The position numbers and the translations under genes were made by a program. A DNA stretch of 64,000 bases, from contig NZ_JAHHIT010000035.1 in NCBI RefSeq assembly GCF_024539675.1, forward strand, positions 81,389-145,388. The letters are read 5' to 3'. Origin of the DNA: Streptomyces hilarionis (GTDB lineage Bacteria; Actinomycetota; Actinomycetes; Streptomycetales; Streptomycetaceae). The notes under the pieces were generated by a model. It was given only the letters and a program-made list of their open reading frames with translations, was not told where the DNA came from and made no database searches. Below, one piece after another: positions 8,761 through 17,910 of this stretch (positions within the stretch are counted from its first letter, which is position 1; the number at the start of each line of letters is the position of its first letter).

Positions 8761-9366
8761 GTGGAACTGGGCATCATCGGGCAGGCGGCCGGCCTGTTCG
8801 CCGTCACCAACATCGACGACATCGTGATCCTGGCGCTGTTCTTCGCCCAGGGCGCTGTCCACCCCGGCTCCACGCACCGAATCGTGCTGGGCCAATACCT
8901 GGGCTTCGGCGCGATCCTCGCCGCGGCGGTGGCCGCCGCGTTCGGCGCCACCTTCCTGCCCGAGTCAGCCATTCCCTACCTCGGTCTGCTGCCGCTGGCC
9001 TTGGGTCTCAAGGCCGCCTGGCACGCCTGGAAGGGCCACCGGGACGGGAACCAGGACGATGAGGGGAAGCCAGCCGAACAGGGCGGGCCGCGCCCGCTGG
9101 AGGTCGCGGCCGTCACCTTCGCCAACGGCGGCGACAACATCGGCGTCTACGTGCCCGTCTTCGCCACCGCCGGCGCCGGCGCAATGACCGTGTACGTCGC
9201 GGTGTTCCTCACGCTCGTAGCCGTGTGGTGCTTCGCAGGCAAGTTCTTCGCAACCCGGCCTGTCATCGCCACGGCCCTCGCCCGCTGGGGCCACATCCTG
9301 CTGCCCTTGGTCCTGATCGCCATCGGCCTGCTCATCCTCACCGGGGGCGGCGCCTTCGGCCTGTAA
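8761..9366 (+). CDS. CadD-family cadmium-resistance-type transporter
   Basis: A 201-aa integral membrane protein of the CadD/LysE superfamily with about six hydrophobic segments. The diagnostic N-terminal motif AVTNIDDIVILALFFAQG (residues about 13-30) and the mid-protein repeat VTFANGGDNIGVYVPVFA (about 118-135) are both present. The two Asn/Asp-rich motifs are thought to form the ion path. The hydrophilic loop between the halves is Glu/Gly-rich. The start is GTG after AGAGGGGGA. Family members export cadmium or other cations; the actual substrate here is inferred only from family. It is monocistronic and convergent with the following gene across a hairpin at 9472-9500. Confidence 0.85.
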   Translation: MELGIIGQAAGLFAVTNIDDIVILALFFAQGAVHPGSTHRIVLGQYLGFGAILAAAVAAAFGATFLPESAIPYLGLLPLALGLKAAWHAWKGHRDGNQDDEGKPAEQGGPRPLEVAAVTFANGGDNIGVYVPVFATAGAGAMTVYVAVFLTLVAVWCFAGKFFATRPVIATALARWGHILLPLVLIAIGLLILTGGGAFGL

Positions 9367-9471
9367 CCCGGGCAGCCTTCCCCGGGACCCGTACGAATCC
9401 CTCACGCTCCCCGGATGCCTCCCGCACGGCTACACAAGTGCGGCCCCTCTCCCGCTTGGAGGCAAACCGCC

Positions 9472-9500
9472 GCCCCAGCCGCAGCGTTCCGGGCTGGGGC
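9472..9500. terminator. Bidirectional terminator between convergent genes
   Basis: A 9-bp perfect stem, GCCCCAGCC (9472-9480) with GGCTGGGGC (9492-9500), and an 11-nt loop. It sits between the 3' ends of the CadD-like gene and the beta-propeller gene. Confidence 0.65.
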
Positions 9501-9522
9501 CGGGCGAAGGAAGCGCGCCGTC

Positions 9523-10776
9523 TTATCCCTTGCCGAAGGCGATCAGCGTGCCGTCGGCTCCGGGCACGAAGAGACGGCCCTTGGAGGTGGCGATCCCGGG
9601 GACGACGAAGCCGCGCCAGTCCTCCTCGGCGACGATGTTCGACATGGGCGGCGGCGCGGGGTAACGCCGGTACGACCAGGCGAGCTTGCCGGTCTTCTGG
9701 TCGAGGACGGCAAGGCGTCCGTCGGCGTCCTCGACATACACGTAGCCGTTGGCCACCAAGCGCACCGTGGCAGCCCCCACAGAACTGGTGTACGTCCAGG
9801 CCGCCTTGTACGTGCTGGTGCTCAGCGCCCTGACCGTGCCGTGATAGGCGAGGTACACGCGGCCCGGGCCGAACACCGGCGTAGCGTCCGCGGGCAGCTT
9901 CCGCACGGCTCGGCCGCTCTTCTGGTCGTAGGCGGTGACCGTCTCGTCATCGCTGTCGCTGCTGCGCATCCAGGACGCGCCGGCCCCCAGTACGACGGGA
10001 TTGCCGTACGCGCCCGAGACGTCGGGAACCTCGAAGCGGTGCACTTCGGCGCCGGTCTTGAGGGCGAGGTGGTGCCAGCCGATGCCGTCGAAGCCAATCC
10101 ACACGCCCGAGGCGTCGACGACGGTCGGGGCCCAGGAGTACTCCGACAGGGGCGCCGTCCACACCCGGGCGCCTGTGTCGGCACGCAGCGCCAACGCAGT
10201 GCCACGACCGTCCTGCAGGTAGAGCAGGCCGTCGTACCAGACAGGCGGGTACTGCATGGACGCCGAGTCGAGGGTCACCGACCATTTCTGCCGCCCGGTA
10301 GCCGGGTCCCACGCCGCGATCGTGCCGCGCGCCGTCTGCGTGTACAGCAGACCGCCCCCGTACGACACGCCGGCTTGAGGCTCATTCTGCTCCAGGGAGA
10401 CGGCCGGCCACAGGTCCTTGCCGGTGTCGGCCTGGACCCCGACGAGCATCATGCGCGGGCCGCCCTCGGTGCCGTCGTCCGCGTTCACCACCGCATACAC
10501 CTTGTCCCCGACCGCCACAGGCGCCGAGACGACCGTCCCAAAGTCCCGGGACCACAGCTTCTTGTAAGGCGGGGCCGCCGTGGCCCCCGCGACGAAACCG
10601 TCGGCTCGGCTGTCGGCCCGATAGCCGAGCGTCGCGTCCGTCACCTCGGCCGCGGTAGCCGTCCGCCCCGGCACCGGAGCGGCCGCCTGCGGCGAACCGG
10701 AAAACGTCAACAGCGTGACGGCGGTGACGCAGACGACCCCAAGCCTCCCACCGGAACGGCGCATTGCTGCCTTCAT
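9523..10776 (-). CDS. Secreted PQQ-binding-like beta-propeller protein
   Basis: A 417-aa exported protein. It has an N-terminal signal peptide (MKAAMRRSGGRLGVV, then a hydrophobic core and an AAAPV cleavage region near residue 33). Repeated PQQ/WD40-like blades follow, e.g. LYTQTARGTIAAWDPATGRQ, LYLQDGRGTALALRADTGA, VTAYDQKSGRAVRKLP and VEDADGRLAVLDQKTGKLAW. The blades resemble BamB-type or quinoprotein-like propellers, but no catalytic PQQ dehydrogenase motifs are seen. It is therefore better viewed as a binding or scaffolding protein outside the membrane. ATG 10776 is chosen over an upstream in-frame start because AGGGGG precedes it and it begins the signal peptide. No partner gene is adjacent. 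Confidence 0.82.
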   Translation of the reverse strand: MKAAMRRSGGRLGVVCVTAVTLLTFSGSPQAAAPVPGRTATAAEVTDATLGYRADSRADGFVAGATAAPPYKKLWSRDFGTVVSAPVAVGDKVYAVVNADDGTEGGPRMMLVGVQADTGKDLWPAVSLEQNEPQAGVSYGGGLLYTQTARGTIAAWDPATGRQKWSVTLDSASMQYPPVWYDGLLYLQDGRGTALALRADTGARVWTAPLSEYSWAPTVVDASGVWIGFDGIGWHHLALKTGAEVHRFEVPDVSGAYGNPVVLGAGASWMRSSDSDDETVTAYDQKSGRAVRKLPADATPVFGPGRVYLAYHGTVRALSTSTYKAAWTYTSSVGAATVRLVANGYVYVEDADGRLAVLDQKTGKLAWSYRRYPAPPPMSNIVAEEDWRGFVVPGIATSKGRLFVPGADGTLIAFGKG

Positions 10777-11705
10777 GACATACCCCCTGGTCACAAGCCA
10801 CCCGGTCAGGGTGACCACCACCCATTACCCCCACGCAAACATCACATGCACCTCTCAACACAGCTGCGTCTGGGCCTTGTTGTCGCCTGGGAGCGAATTG
10901 CGCGGCGGAGAACCACCGCGCGGAGCGAGAGCCGTCGCCGCGCATCATGCAAGGGGTTACCGCGCACGCACTGATGACGACCGCTCACACGCCGAACTTG
11001 GGACGCGAGTTCGAGCAGCAGAGCGCTGGGATTCGTCTCCATGGTCATCTGCTGGCAGCTAGGCGGTCTCACCGTGGACCCTCACGAGGATCGGCCTAAG
11101 AATCACAGACACGACTGCGCCCTTGACGCCTTCGAATCCATGGAGGACGCTGCTCATTGACTACTAACTCGCAGGGACGGTCCCCCGCACACCGGCAACG
11201 ACAAGCGAGTCGCTCGCGCCCTCAGCGTGGGATGAAAGGCCACACCGCTGCCTGTTCCCCCCCTCCCCCCGATTCTGACCTGATCACGCTCCCGCGGTCA
11301 GACGAACGTGAATCTTCCCCCACCATCGGCCACCCGCCGCTCCCGGGCCGGATCCAGCACCGCGGCGGAGTGTCTGCAGACGCGCCGGCCGAACATGGCC
11401 TCCGTCTCACAGCCCCTCCACCCACTCGACAGGTGTGTGCGCGCAGATCCTGCGCCACACGAGCCAGCCCGGCAGATCGCCGGGAACGTCGAGCAGGCCC
11501 TCGGCGCACTCGCAGCCGCCGACGCCTACCCACGCTGCGCCGAGCGACGAGCACGATGCCTGAGAACGCGACGCCGATGCCGGCCCATGAGCGGGGCGTA
11601 CGACGTTCGCTCGGCCCCTGTCACGAAACGGACGCCTACCGCCGACCGGCCCACCTGCCGGCGTCGGAGATCATCGATCACGGCCTCCGACGCCAGCGTC
11701 AGGTG
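10777..11705. other. Long intergenic region, no supported gene
   Basis: About 930 bp with no recognisable protein on either strand. A short helix-like frame around 11455-11560 (QIAGNVEQALGALAAADAYPRC) resembles coding sequence but has no start, ribosome site or family match. Near 11666-11692 a 7-bp stem GTCGGAG/CTCCGAC could terminate the RICIN-type gene. Confidence 0.4.
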
Positions 11706-12335
11706 TCAGACGTTGACGATCCGCCAGCGCTCCTCGTCCGCGTTCTTCCACGGCCGGGTGACGACCTGGTAGTCCTGGGAGGGCAGTTCATAGGCGTCGA
11801 GGTAGCGGCTGTTGCTGGCCTCCTGGATCGTGTAGGTGCCGTTGGTGGACGGCAGGATGACCCAAGCCTGGGTCGGGTCGTTCTCGGCGGTTCGGGTGAC
11901 GACCCGGAAGTCGTCGCCGGAACCCTGGTAGGCGTCGAGGTAGCGGCCGTTGCTCATCTGCTGGATCGTCGAGAGGCCGTTGCTCAGGTCGGTCAGCAGC
12001 CAGTGCTGTGTGCTGTTGTTCTGGAACGGGCGGGTGACCACCCGGTAGTCGAGACTCTCGATCTCGTGCGCGTCCAGGAAGCGGTTCGTGTCCGCCTGGG
12101 TGATGGTGACGACCCGCTGGGCCACGATCGTCGGCGCGGCGGCGGGCCCGGCCTGGGCGGCGCCGGCCGGCGCCAGCAGTGCGGCGGCGGCCAGCGCCGA
12201 GGTCAGCGCGGCGCCCCCCAGGATTCTTCGTCCGCGACGGCTCCGGTCCGCCTGCGGCGCGTCCTTCGGTCCCGTCGTCCCAGCCGTCGTCTTCGTCCGT
12301 GGTGTTGTCGTCTCTTCCATCCTTGACTCTTCCAT
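11706..12335 (-). CDS. Secreted RICIN-type (beta-trefoil-like) protein
   Basis: A 209-aa protein. After a charged N-region with RRGRRILGG and a hydrophobic stretch (residues about 35-65) ending in an AQAG-type cleavage site, three similar repeats of about 45 aa follow. They are built around (T)ITQADTNRFLDAHE...DYRVVTRPFQ, STIQQMSNGRYLDAYQ...DFRVVTRTAE and YTIQEASNSRYLDAYE...DYQVVTRPWK. The threefold I-Q-x3-N-x-R/Y-L-D-A pattern is that of ricin-B-like trefoils found in secreted carbohydrate-binding proteins. No catalytic domain is attached. ATG 12335 follows GGAG; two other in-frame ATGs are nearby. The ligand is unknown, but a wall- or plant-polysaccharide target is plausible. Confidence 0.78.
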   Translation of the reverse strand: MEESRMEETTTPRTKTTAGTTGPKDAPQADRSRRGRRILGGAALTSALAAAALLAPAGAAQAGPAAAPTIVAQRVVTITQADTNRFLDAHEIESLDYRVVTRPFQNNSTQHWLLTDLSNGLSTIQQMSNGRYLDAYQGSGDDFRVVTRTAENDPTQAWVILPSTNGTYTIQEASNSRYLDAYELPSQDYQVVTRPWKNADEERWRIVNV

Positions 12336-12418
12336 CCCCGTGTCTCCGTAACTCGTGGTCGTTGTGTCCACGAACGAGGGTGCCGCTCATGTCTGCGCCC
12401 GGCTTGAGTAGCCGTTAC

Positions 12419-15085
12419 TCAGCCCTGCGGATGGGCGGGAGACGTGTGCTGTCCCAGGGTTCGGGCGAGTTCGCGACGGGTCGTGACGCCGAGCTTGGCG
12501 TAGGCGCGGTGGAGGTGGTTGTCGACCGTGCGGACCGAAAGAGTGAGGGCCCGGGCGATGTCGAGGCTGGCGTTGCCGACCGCCGCGAGCAGGGCGATCT
12601 CGCGCTCGCGGGCGGTGAGTGCCGCGACGGCGCGGGCGGTCATCAGCAGTGGGGTACGCGCGCCCTCGCAGCGGGCCGCCGCAGTGGCGGCTCTGCGCGC
12701 GGCGGCTGCGGCCCGGCGGGGTTCGCGGTCCCGGTGCCAGGCGGCAGCGGCGGCGGTCGCCGCCTCGGCGGTGAGCAGGTAGGCGCCGACGGCCTCGCAC
12801 GCGTCGGCGGCCCGCAGCAGCCGTTCAGGATGGTCGGCGGCCAGCGCCTGGGCCAGTTGTGCACGGGCCGGCAGGAGTTCGCCGTCGCAGGCGCGTGCCA
12901 GTTCGGTGAGCCGGCCCATGACCTGGCGGGCTCCGCCGAGCCGGGCCACGTCGGTCAGCAGCAGCGCCTCTCCGGTTGCGTGGCCGGTGGCACGTGCGGT
13001 GCAGGCGGCGGCCATGAGCACCGTGCGGGCCTCCCCCAGCTCGCCTCGGGCGGCCAACAGCCAGGCCTGGCCGAGGCATTCCTCACCGGCGGACAGCAGG
13101 CCCGGCTCGGGAGTGGGTAACCTCCTCAGTTCCGCCAACGCCACCTCGGCCGCTTCGAGTTCGCCCTGTACGGCAGCGCAGGCTGCGAGCCCGGACAAGA
13201 CCAGGCGCAGGGCCATGGCATGGTCAAAGGTTCGCGCCAGCGCCGCAGCCTCGGCCCACCAGCGGCGTGCGGTCACCGGCCGGCCCGACAGCCATTCCGT
13301 GCGGCCGAGGAGGACCGCGACCCACACGCGCACCACCGAGTCGGCGACGACGAGTTCGGCGTAGGCCGATTCACCCGTGCGGCGGGCTTCCGCAGGGCGA
13401 CCCGCCTCGGTGAGCGCGAGGACGAGCGGGATGCGCTGGAAGGCGGGGTGAGAGGCCAAAGCCTTCTCGTCGACCCGGCGGTGCACGGCGTGGGCACGCT
13501 CCGCCCATACGACGGCCTCGTCGGTGCGGCCGACGAGAGCCAGGCCGGCGGGCTTCATCCAGGCACCGCGCAGCCAGGCGTCGACGTCGCAGGCGTCGTC
13601 GACATCCGTCTCCAGGTCCTCCAGCAGGGTCAGCCCCTGGGCAGGCAGCCCGGCCACGATCCGCATGAAACCCTCGTTGATCTTGAGTTTGCGGCGGTCC
13701 GCCGGGTTGGTGATCCTGGCCAGGGCCGCGTCGTTGGCGGCGAGCGCCTCGGCGACGGGGGCATTGCTCCACAGCAGGTTCGTCGTACGGACGAGGGCGA
13801 CCGCCAGCGTCTCGCGTTCGCCGTCGGCGAGCTGGTCGGCGCGGGCGAGCACCTTCTCGGCATCTGCCCAGCGGCCCATCTCGAAGTAGGCGTCGCCGAG
13901 CATCGAGCGGGTGGCGGTGGTGTGCCGGTCCTCGGGCACGGCCTGGAGGAGCGCCACGGCCTGGGCATAGTCGTGGGCATGTCGGGCGAGCACAGCGGCC
14001 TGGGTGAGCAGCGCCGGGTCGGCGGTGCCAGTGGCCGCCAGCCGCCAGGTGGCGATCCGCAGCGGGTCGCCGCGCCGACGGGCACCACGGGCCTCGGCGC
14101 GCACCGCCTGATCCAGCAGCAGGGCCCGGCGGCGCAGCACGGGCACTCCCGCCCGCAAAACCTCTCCGTACAGAGGGTGGGCCAAGGACACGGACGTGCG
14201 CCTGCGGTCCTGGGCGACGCGAATCAGCCCGGCCCCCTCCAAGGCCGCCATCGTGTGGGGAGTGGCGACGGACTCGGCGTCGGCGAGCGCCAACGGCTCG
14301 CACAGCGCCAGCAGCTCCAGGACGGTCCGTCCGGCGAGGCCGACGCCTGTCAGCCGCGCTCCGATCACCTCGGCCAGTCGGGCAGTGCCGGACAGCCGGC
14401 CCTCGCGCAGCTGCCAGATCTCCCCGTCCTCGGTGAGGTCTCCGGCGGCCAGGGCGCCGAGGACCAGCTCGCGCAGGTACAGCACATTGCCGCCGCTGGC
14501 AGCCGTCAGTTCGTGCACCGTGTGGCGGGCGACAGGTCGACCGAGCGCGGCCGCCAGCAGCTCTCCGACCCGCGCGGAGTTCAGCACTCCCAGGTCGACC
14601 CGGCGCACCGAGTCCCCGCCGGTGAGTGCCGCGACTGCCTCGCCGTACGGCTCGCCGGTGCGGACCGTGCCGAGCAGCTGGACGGCGCCGGCGTCCATCA
14701 GCTGCCGCAGCAGCACCGCGGAGGAGGAGTCCAGCCAGTGCAGGTCGTCGACGAACAGCACCCGCGGCCGGTCCCCCTGGCCCAGTTTTTCGGCGACCGC
14801 GGCGAACCCCGTGACCGGGTCGGCCAAGTCCACGCCCGCGGGCAGCAGATGCGCGATCGCGCCCAGCGGGACGGCGGCGGCAGCAGCAGACGCAGTGGCC
14901 CGTCCCACCTGGGAACCGCCCGCCGCGACCCACTCCAAACACTCTTCGGCCAGTCGCGACTTGCCGACCCCTGCGGCCCCGCAAACGAGGAAACCTCGAC
15001 ACCTCGGGTCCTGCGACGCCCCGGCGAACTCCTGGAGTTCCCGCTCGCGTCCCACCAACGGCCAACGTCCGACCCGATACCGCAT
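12419..15085 (-). CDS. LAL-family LuxR transcriptional regulator with AAA ATPase
   Basis: An 888-aa large ATP-binding LuxR (LAL/MalT-like) regulator. It starts at the family's usual LVGRERELQEF block. Walker A is GAAGVGKS (residues 36-43) and Walker B is RVLFVDDLHWLDSS. A long helical, TPR-like middle follows. The C-terminal LuxR helix-turn-helix (TAREREIALLAAVGNASLDIA, then LSVRTVDNHLHRAYAKLGV) spans residues about 820-875. ATG 15085 has a GGGGGGA ribosome site; 26 upstream in-frame residues are rejected as non-family. Codon 656 is TTA (13118-13120), so translation probably depends on the bldA tRNA, as for many pathway regulators. It is not adjacent to a biosynthetic cluster; a link to the PKS/NRPS 17 kb away is possible but unsupported. 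Confidence 0.92.
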   Translation of the reverse strand: MRYRVGRWPLVGRERELQEFAGASQDPRCRGFLVCGAAGVGKSRLAEECLEWVAAGGSQVGRATASAAAAAVPLGAIAHLLPAGVDLADPVTGFAAVAEKLGQGDRPRVLFVDDLHWLDSSSAVLLRQLMDAGAVQLLGTVRTGEPYGEAVAALTGGDSVRRVDLGVLNSARVGELLAAALGRPVARHTVHELTAASGGNVLYLRELVLGALAAGDLTEDGEIWQLREGRLSGTARLAEVIGARLTGVGLAGRTVLELLALCEPLALADAESVATPHTMAALEGAGLIRVAQDRRRTSVSLAHPLYGEVLRAGVPVLRRRALLLDQAVRAEARGARRRGDPLRIATWRLAATGTADPALLTQAAVLARHAHDYAQAVALLQAVPEDRHTTATRSMLGDAYFEMGRWADAEKVLARADQLADGERETLAVALVRTTNLLWSNAPVAEALAANDAALARITNPADRRKLKINEGFMRIVAGLPAQGLTLLEDLETDVDDACDVDAWLRGAWMKPAGLALVGRTDEAVVWAERAHAVHRRVDEKALASHPAFQRIPLVLALTEAGRPAEARRTGESAYAELVVADSVVRVWVAVLLGRTEWLSGRPVTARRWWAEAAALARTFDHAMALRLVLSGLAACAAVQGELEAAEVALAELRRLPTPEPGLLSAGEECLGQAWLLAARGELGEARTVLMAAACTARATGHATGEALLLTDVARLGGARQVMGRLTELARACDGELLPARAQLAQALAADHPERLLRAADACEAVGAYLLTAEAATAAAAAWHRDREPRRAAAAARRAATAAARCEGARTPLLMTARAVAALTAREREIALLAAVGNASLDIARALTLSVRTVDNHLHRAYAKLGVTTRRELARTLGQHTSPAHPQG

Positions 15086-15689
15086 CACAGTTCCCCCCGG
15101 AACGACATGACGCACGAAACACCCCGTCGGACCACCGTAGGAAGCCACCTGCCGCACGGCCAACCGGCTTTCCGGGCAGAGGCGTTCAACCAGAGGTGTT
15201 CAAGGCCGTCCAGGGTGAGCGCCACCGCATGCACCGCAGTCGGCAGTCGGCAGCGTGCCCGGTGCCTGGAATCCCCCGCGAGCAACGTCGTGAGGGCGCA
15301 TGGTTGGTGGTGCCTCTGAGATGGGCGGCTACGTCCGTTCCCTCACCTTGGTCCGGCGCGGCAGCGTGCTGCGCTGCCAGCACTGGACGCTGCGGGTTCG
15401 TGCGGGACCGCGGCGCCACCGCCCGCACGGCCCCCGCCCTCCCCTGGCCGACGGTCAGGTCGCCGTGCGGTGGGAGGAAGGTAAGGTCCCGGGAAACACC
15501 GCAGGGATTGAGGAGGTGCTGCCCGGGTCCCGGCTGCGTGTTCGTGCCTTCCGATAACGAAGCCTCTTCGCCGGCGGTTTTCTCGCTCAGCACGCGGGCG
15601 CGCGCGTGCGCACCGCCGTCGTCACCAGGACGTGGGCGCCCGACAGCCGGCGGGCTGTCGCACCTGCCGACGTCTTGTGGGCGTCGAGC
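15086..15689. other. Intergenic region, no gene recognised
   Basis: Upstream region of the LAL regulator. No coding frame with family features is seen on either strand. Confidence 0.45.
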
Positions 15690-15828
15690 GGAGTGCGAAG
15701 TTGGTGAGACTAGGTAGCTGGCTGGCGGCGACGGCGGCGATCCAGGTCGGGAATGTCGCGCCAAGGCGCGCGGTGAGGTTCTCGCCGAAGCCGTGGACAT
15801 TCCCGGCAGCCGCGTCCAGTTCGGGGAA
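15690..15828 (-). pseudogene. ISL3-family transposase fragment
   Basis: The minus strand reads ELDAAAGNVHGFGENLTARL, then GATFPTWIAAVAASQLPSLTNFA. This corresponds to the region just before the third catalytic residue of ISL3-type transposases (consensus of the form ...F..ML..R.G..L..W..A....LPSL..FA). Only about 45 residues remain, flanked by unrelated sequence, so it is a scar of an old insertion. Confidence 0.65.
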
Positions 15829-15929
15829 GCGCCATGAGATTCCTCAGGGCGGTGCGACGACTGGCAGACGTGGACGTTCCCGCCTCCATGACGACGGCAC
15901 GCGCGTTCAACTCGGCGAAACTGGCGCGC

Positions 15930-16331
15930 TCACAGGGTGAACACCCGCACGCCCACGTCCTCGGTCGAGGTCTGCAGTGACAGCCCGCATTCTCCCGTTT
16001 CAGTCACCTGGTCGCCTTGGAGGGGGAAGCCTGTGAACTCGATCCAGGCGACGCCGGAGTCGCCGTCCTCCCAAGTGATCGTGCCCTCGCCGAAGAAGCC
16101 GTTGCTTCCCGACGGGTCGGTCACGGCAACGGTGAGCGAGTTGGCAACGCCCTTGGTGTTCTCGGCCTGAACGTCCACGGTGAGCTTCACCCCGGGAGTG
16201 GCGAGGGCCGTGTCCGTAACGGGAGAGAGGCTTCCGACATTGAACGAGCTTCCCAGCCCCGTGGAATTGGTACCGGAAACCTGAAGGACCGTCACATTGA
16301 ACGTCTGAGAGCCACCTGAGACTGTCGCCAT
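15930..16331 (-). CDS. Hypothetical beta-rich protein, 133 aa
   Basis: A 133-aa protein with no signal peptide and no recognised family. The composition is strongly beta-sandwich-like: alternating Thr/Val/Ser strands such as TFNVTVLQVSGTNSTGLG, VKLTVDVQAENTKGVANSLT and VAWIEFTGFPLQGDQVTE. A GFFGEGTITWEDGDSGVAWIE core is present, and Cys occurs only near the C-terminus (ECGLSL). The ATG at 16331 has an excellent GAGGCGAGGAGG ribosome site, which supports a real gene. It is divergent from another small unknown gene at 16459 across 127 bp, so the two may be co-regulated. It could be a small structural or binding protein; no function is claimed. Confidence 0.7.
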   Translation of the reverse strand: MATVSGGSQTFNVTVLQVSGTNSTGLGSSFNVGSLSPVTDTALATPGVKLTVDVQAENTKGVANSLTVAVTDPSGSNGFFGEGTITWEDGDSGVAWIEFTGFPLQGDQVTETGECGLSLQTSTEDVGVRVFTL

Positions 16332-16458
16332 GGTTCACGCCTCCTCGCCTCAATTCCAGACTCCGGCAACCTGCCCGGAGTCGCAACACGGCCCATTCAG
16401 GTCCATAGTGAGGTGTGAATATCTGCGTCGTGTCGCTTCGAATGAAAGTTGAACGGCC

Positions 16459-16881
16459 ATGGGAGAAGACACGGATCTGACGCCCACGCTCGACGAGCTC
16501 GTCGCGGACTCCCTTGAATTGTCACCGGTCTGGGGCGCCTGGTGTCCCGAGGAGCAAACCCAGGTGGCCCAGGATTTGGCAGCCGAAGCGGATGGGACCA
16601 CAGCCGCGGAGGAGCACAACCAGGCCACGGGCCACACCGCCGTCGCCACGCTCTCGATGCCGAACGCGGTGTCTGTTGATTTCGGAATTCAACTTTTTCC
16701 GTTCCCGTTCTGTTTCCTGTACAACGGCCGACCCTGGCAGTCGATGACCCTCCTGGCGCCAGGAACGGCCGAGGCAGCCACCACCGCTAACCAACTCGTC
16801 GGCCTTCTCAACCTGGCAGCTTCGAAAAGGGGTTTTCCGGCGCTCTTCTCTGTGACCGGCGGCACCTGCCCGACTCTGTAA
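16459..16881 (+). CDS. Hypothetical protein, 140 aa, divergent partner
   Basis: A 140-aa protein. The acidic, helical N-terminal half (LDELVADSLELSPVWGAWCPEEQTQVAQDLAAEADG) is followed by a beta/turn half with a striking aromatic segment FGIQLFPFPFCFLYNGRPWQ and a Cys in GGTCPTL at the very end. There is no membrane helix or signal peptide. The ATG at 16459 follows GAAAG at a short distance. It is paired head-to-head with the gene at 15930-16331. It is not recognised; the third-position GC bias supports coding. Confidence 0.6.
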   Translation: MGEDTDLTPTLDELVADSLELSPVWGAWCPEEQTQVAQDLAAEADGTTAAEEHNQATGHTAVATLSMPNAVSVDFGIQLFPFPFCFLYNGRPWQSMTLLAPGTAEAATTANQLVGLLNLAASKRGFPALFSVTGGTCPTL

Positions 16882-17133
16882 GCGGACGATCCAGACCGGC
16901 GCGCTGTACCGGGCAGGAGCCGGCAACGCCCTTGCCTGCACCAGCTAGGAGAGGGGACAGCGGCTCACCGCGGACGGCCTCGCCCTCCCGGCCGGACGGA
17001 GCCGACCACCGGCCACTCGCTCGTCTCCTGTCACGGCTGTCCGGCCTTCTCCGCTCCCCCTGGTCTCAACTACGCTCCCGAACGCGTCTGGGGCGCGGCC
17101 TCCGGACGACACAACGGCATGGCGCAAAACAGA

Positions 17134-17178
17134 GACGGGGCTCCGGCCCTCCTCCGAGGAAGCCGGAACCCCGCCGTC
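17134..17178 (-). terminator. Terminator of the secreted small protein gene
   Basis: A near-perfect stem, GACGGGGCTCCGGC (17134-17147) against GCCGGAACCCCGCCGTC (17162-17178), lies 10 bp beyond the stop of the gene at 17188. On the minus strand it is followed by a T-rich TCTCTGTTTTG. Confidence 0.7.
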
Positions 17179-17187
17179 AGTCGGGCG

Positions 17188-17592
17188 TCAGCAGATGTTG
17201 AGACCCGGGATGGGCTCGTAGTTGTTGCCGCCCGAGACCTTGTTGGCCGGGAACCAGCCCCAGCCTCCGTCGTCGTAGGCCTCATCGCCTTGAGTGAACA
17301 GCCACCAGTTGTTACGGGCGTTGCCGACCGGCACGTTGTCGCCCCCCTGCGTCTGGCAGACGAACCAGTTGTCACCGGCGTACAGGTAGCCGGTGAGCCG
17401 GTTGCCCTGTCCGACGGTGTTCCCCTGGTAGTTGTGGCAGTAGCGGGTGCTGTACGTCTGGCCGCCGGGTCCGGTCTTCTGGCCCGCGTTCCCCCAGCAG
17501 CCGCTCGCCGCCGACGCGCTCGTCGGCGTCAGGGCGACCGCGCTGGCCGCCAGCACCGCTGCGGCGCCGAGCGAGGCAAGAATGCGCTTCAT
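17188..17592 (-). CDS. Small secreted Cys-containing protein, SH3-like
   Basis: A 134-aa exported protein. The signal peptide is clear (MKRILASLGAAAVLAASAVA, then LTPTSASA-A). The mature part of about 105 aa is rich in Gly, Asn, Trp and Tyr and has four Cys, including SGCWGN, TRYCHNYQ, WFVCQTQ and a C-terminal LNIC, probably forming two disulfides. Segments LYAGDNWFVCQTQG and NNWWLFTQGDEAYDDGGWGWFPANKVSGG look like the strands of bacterial SH3-type wall-binding domains seen in small Streptomyces secreted proteins. ATG 17592 is preceded by GGGAAGGA. It is monocistronic with its own terminator. Its role (cell-wall or inhibitor-like) is unproven. Confidence 0.78.
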   Translation of the reverse strand: MKRILASLGAAAVLAASAVALTPTSASAASGCWGNAGQKTGPGGQTYSTRYCHNYQGNTVGQGNRLTGYLYAGDNWFVCQTQGGDNVPVGNARNNWWLFTQGDEAYDDGGWGWFPANKVSGGNNYEPIPGLNIC

Positions 17593-17910
17593 CGTGTGTC
17601 CTTCCCGTACTGCCACCCCCGTTGGTGGACCCGGCCATCGTGGCACTGAGCCACTGGGACCAACCATGCTTTTCGACGCTGGTCGAAGCAAAAGACAACG
17701 AAGCACTCGATGTGCTAGCACCAAACGCCGCAGCCGGCGCGGCCGCGAGCGGCCGGGTGAGCGTGTGCGTGGCCCCAGCCCACCGGACGTCATCCGCGCC
17801 AGGGGTGCGCGCGTGGGCCCACGCAGTTCCGGGCCGGGTCAGAAAACCAGGTCGCACGGCAGGAGTGCTTCTGACACTGTGAGGGTTTAAGCCACTCCCG
17901 CGAGGTCCTT

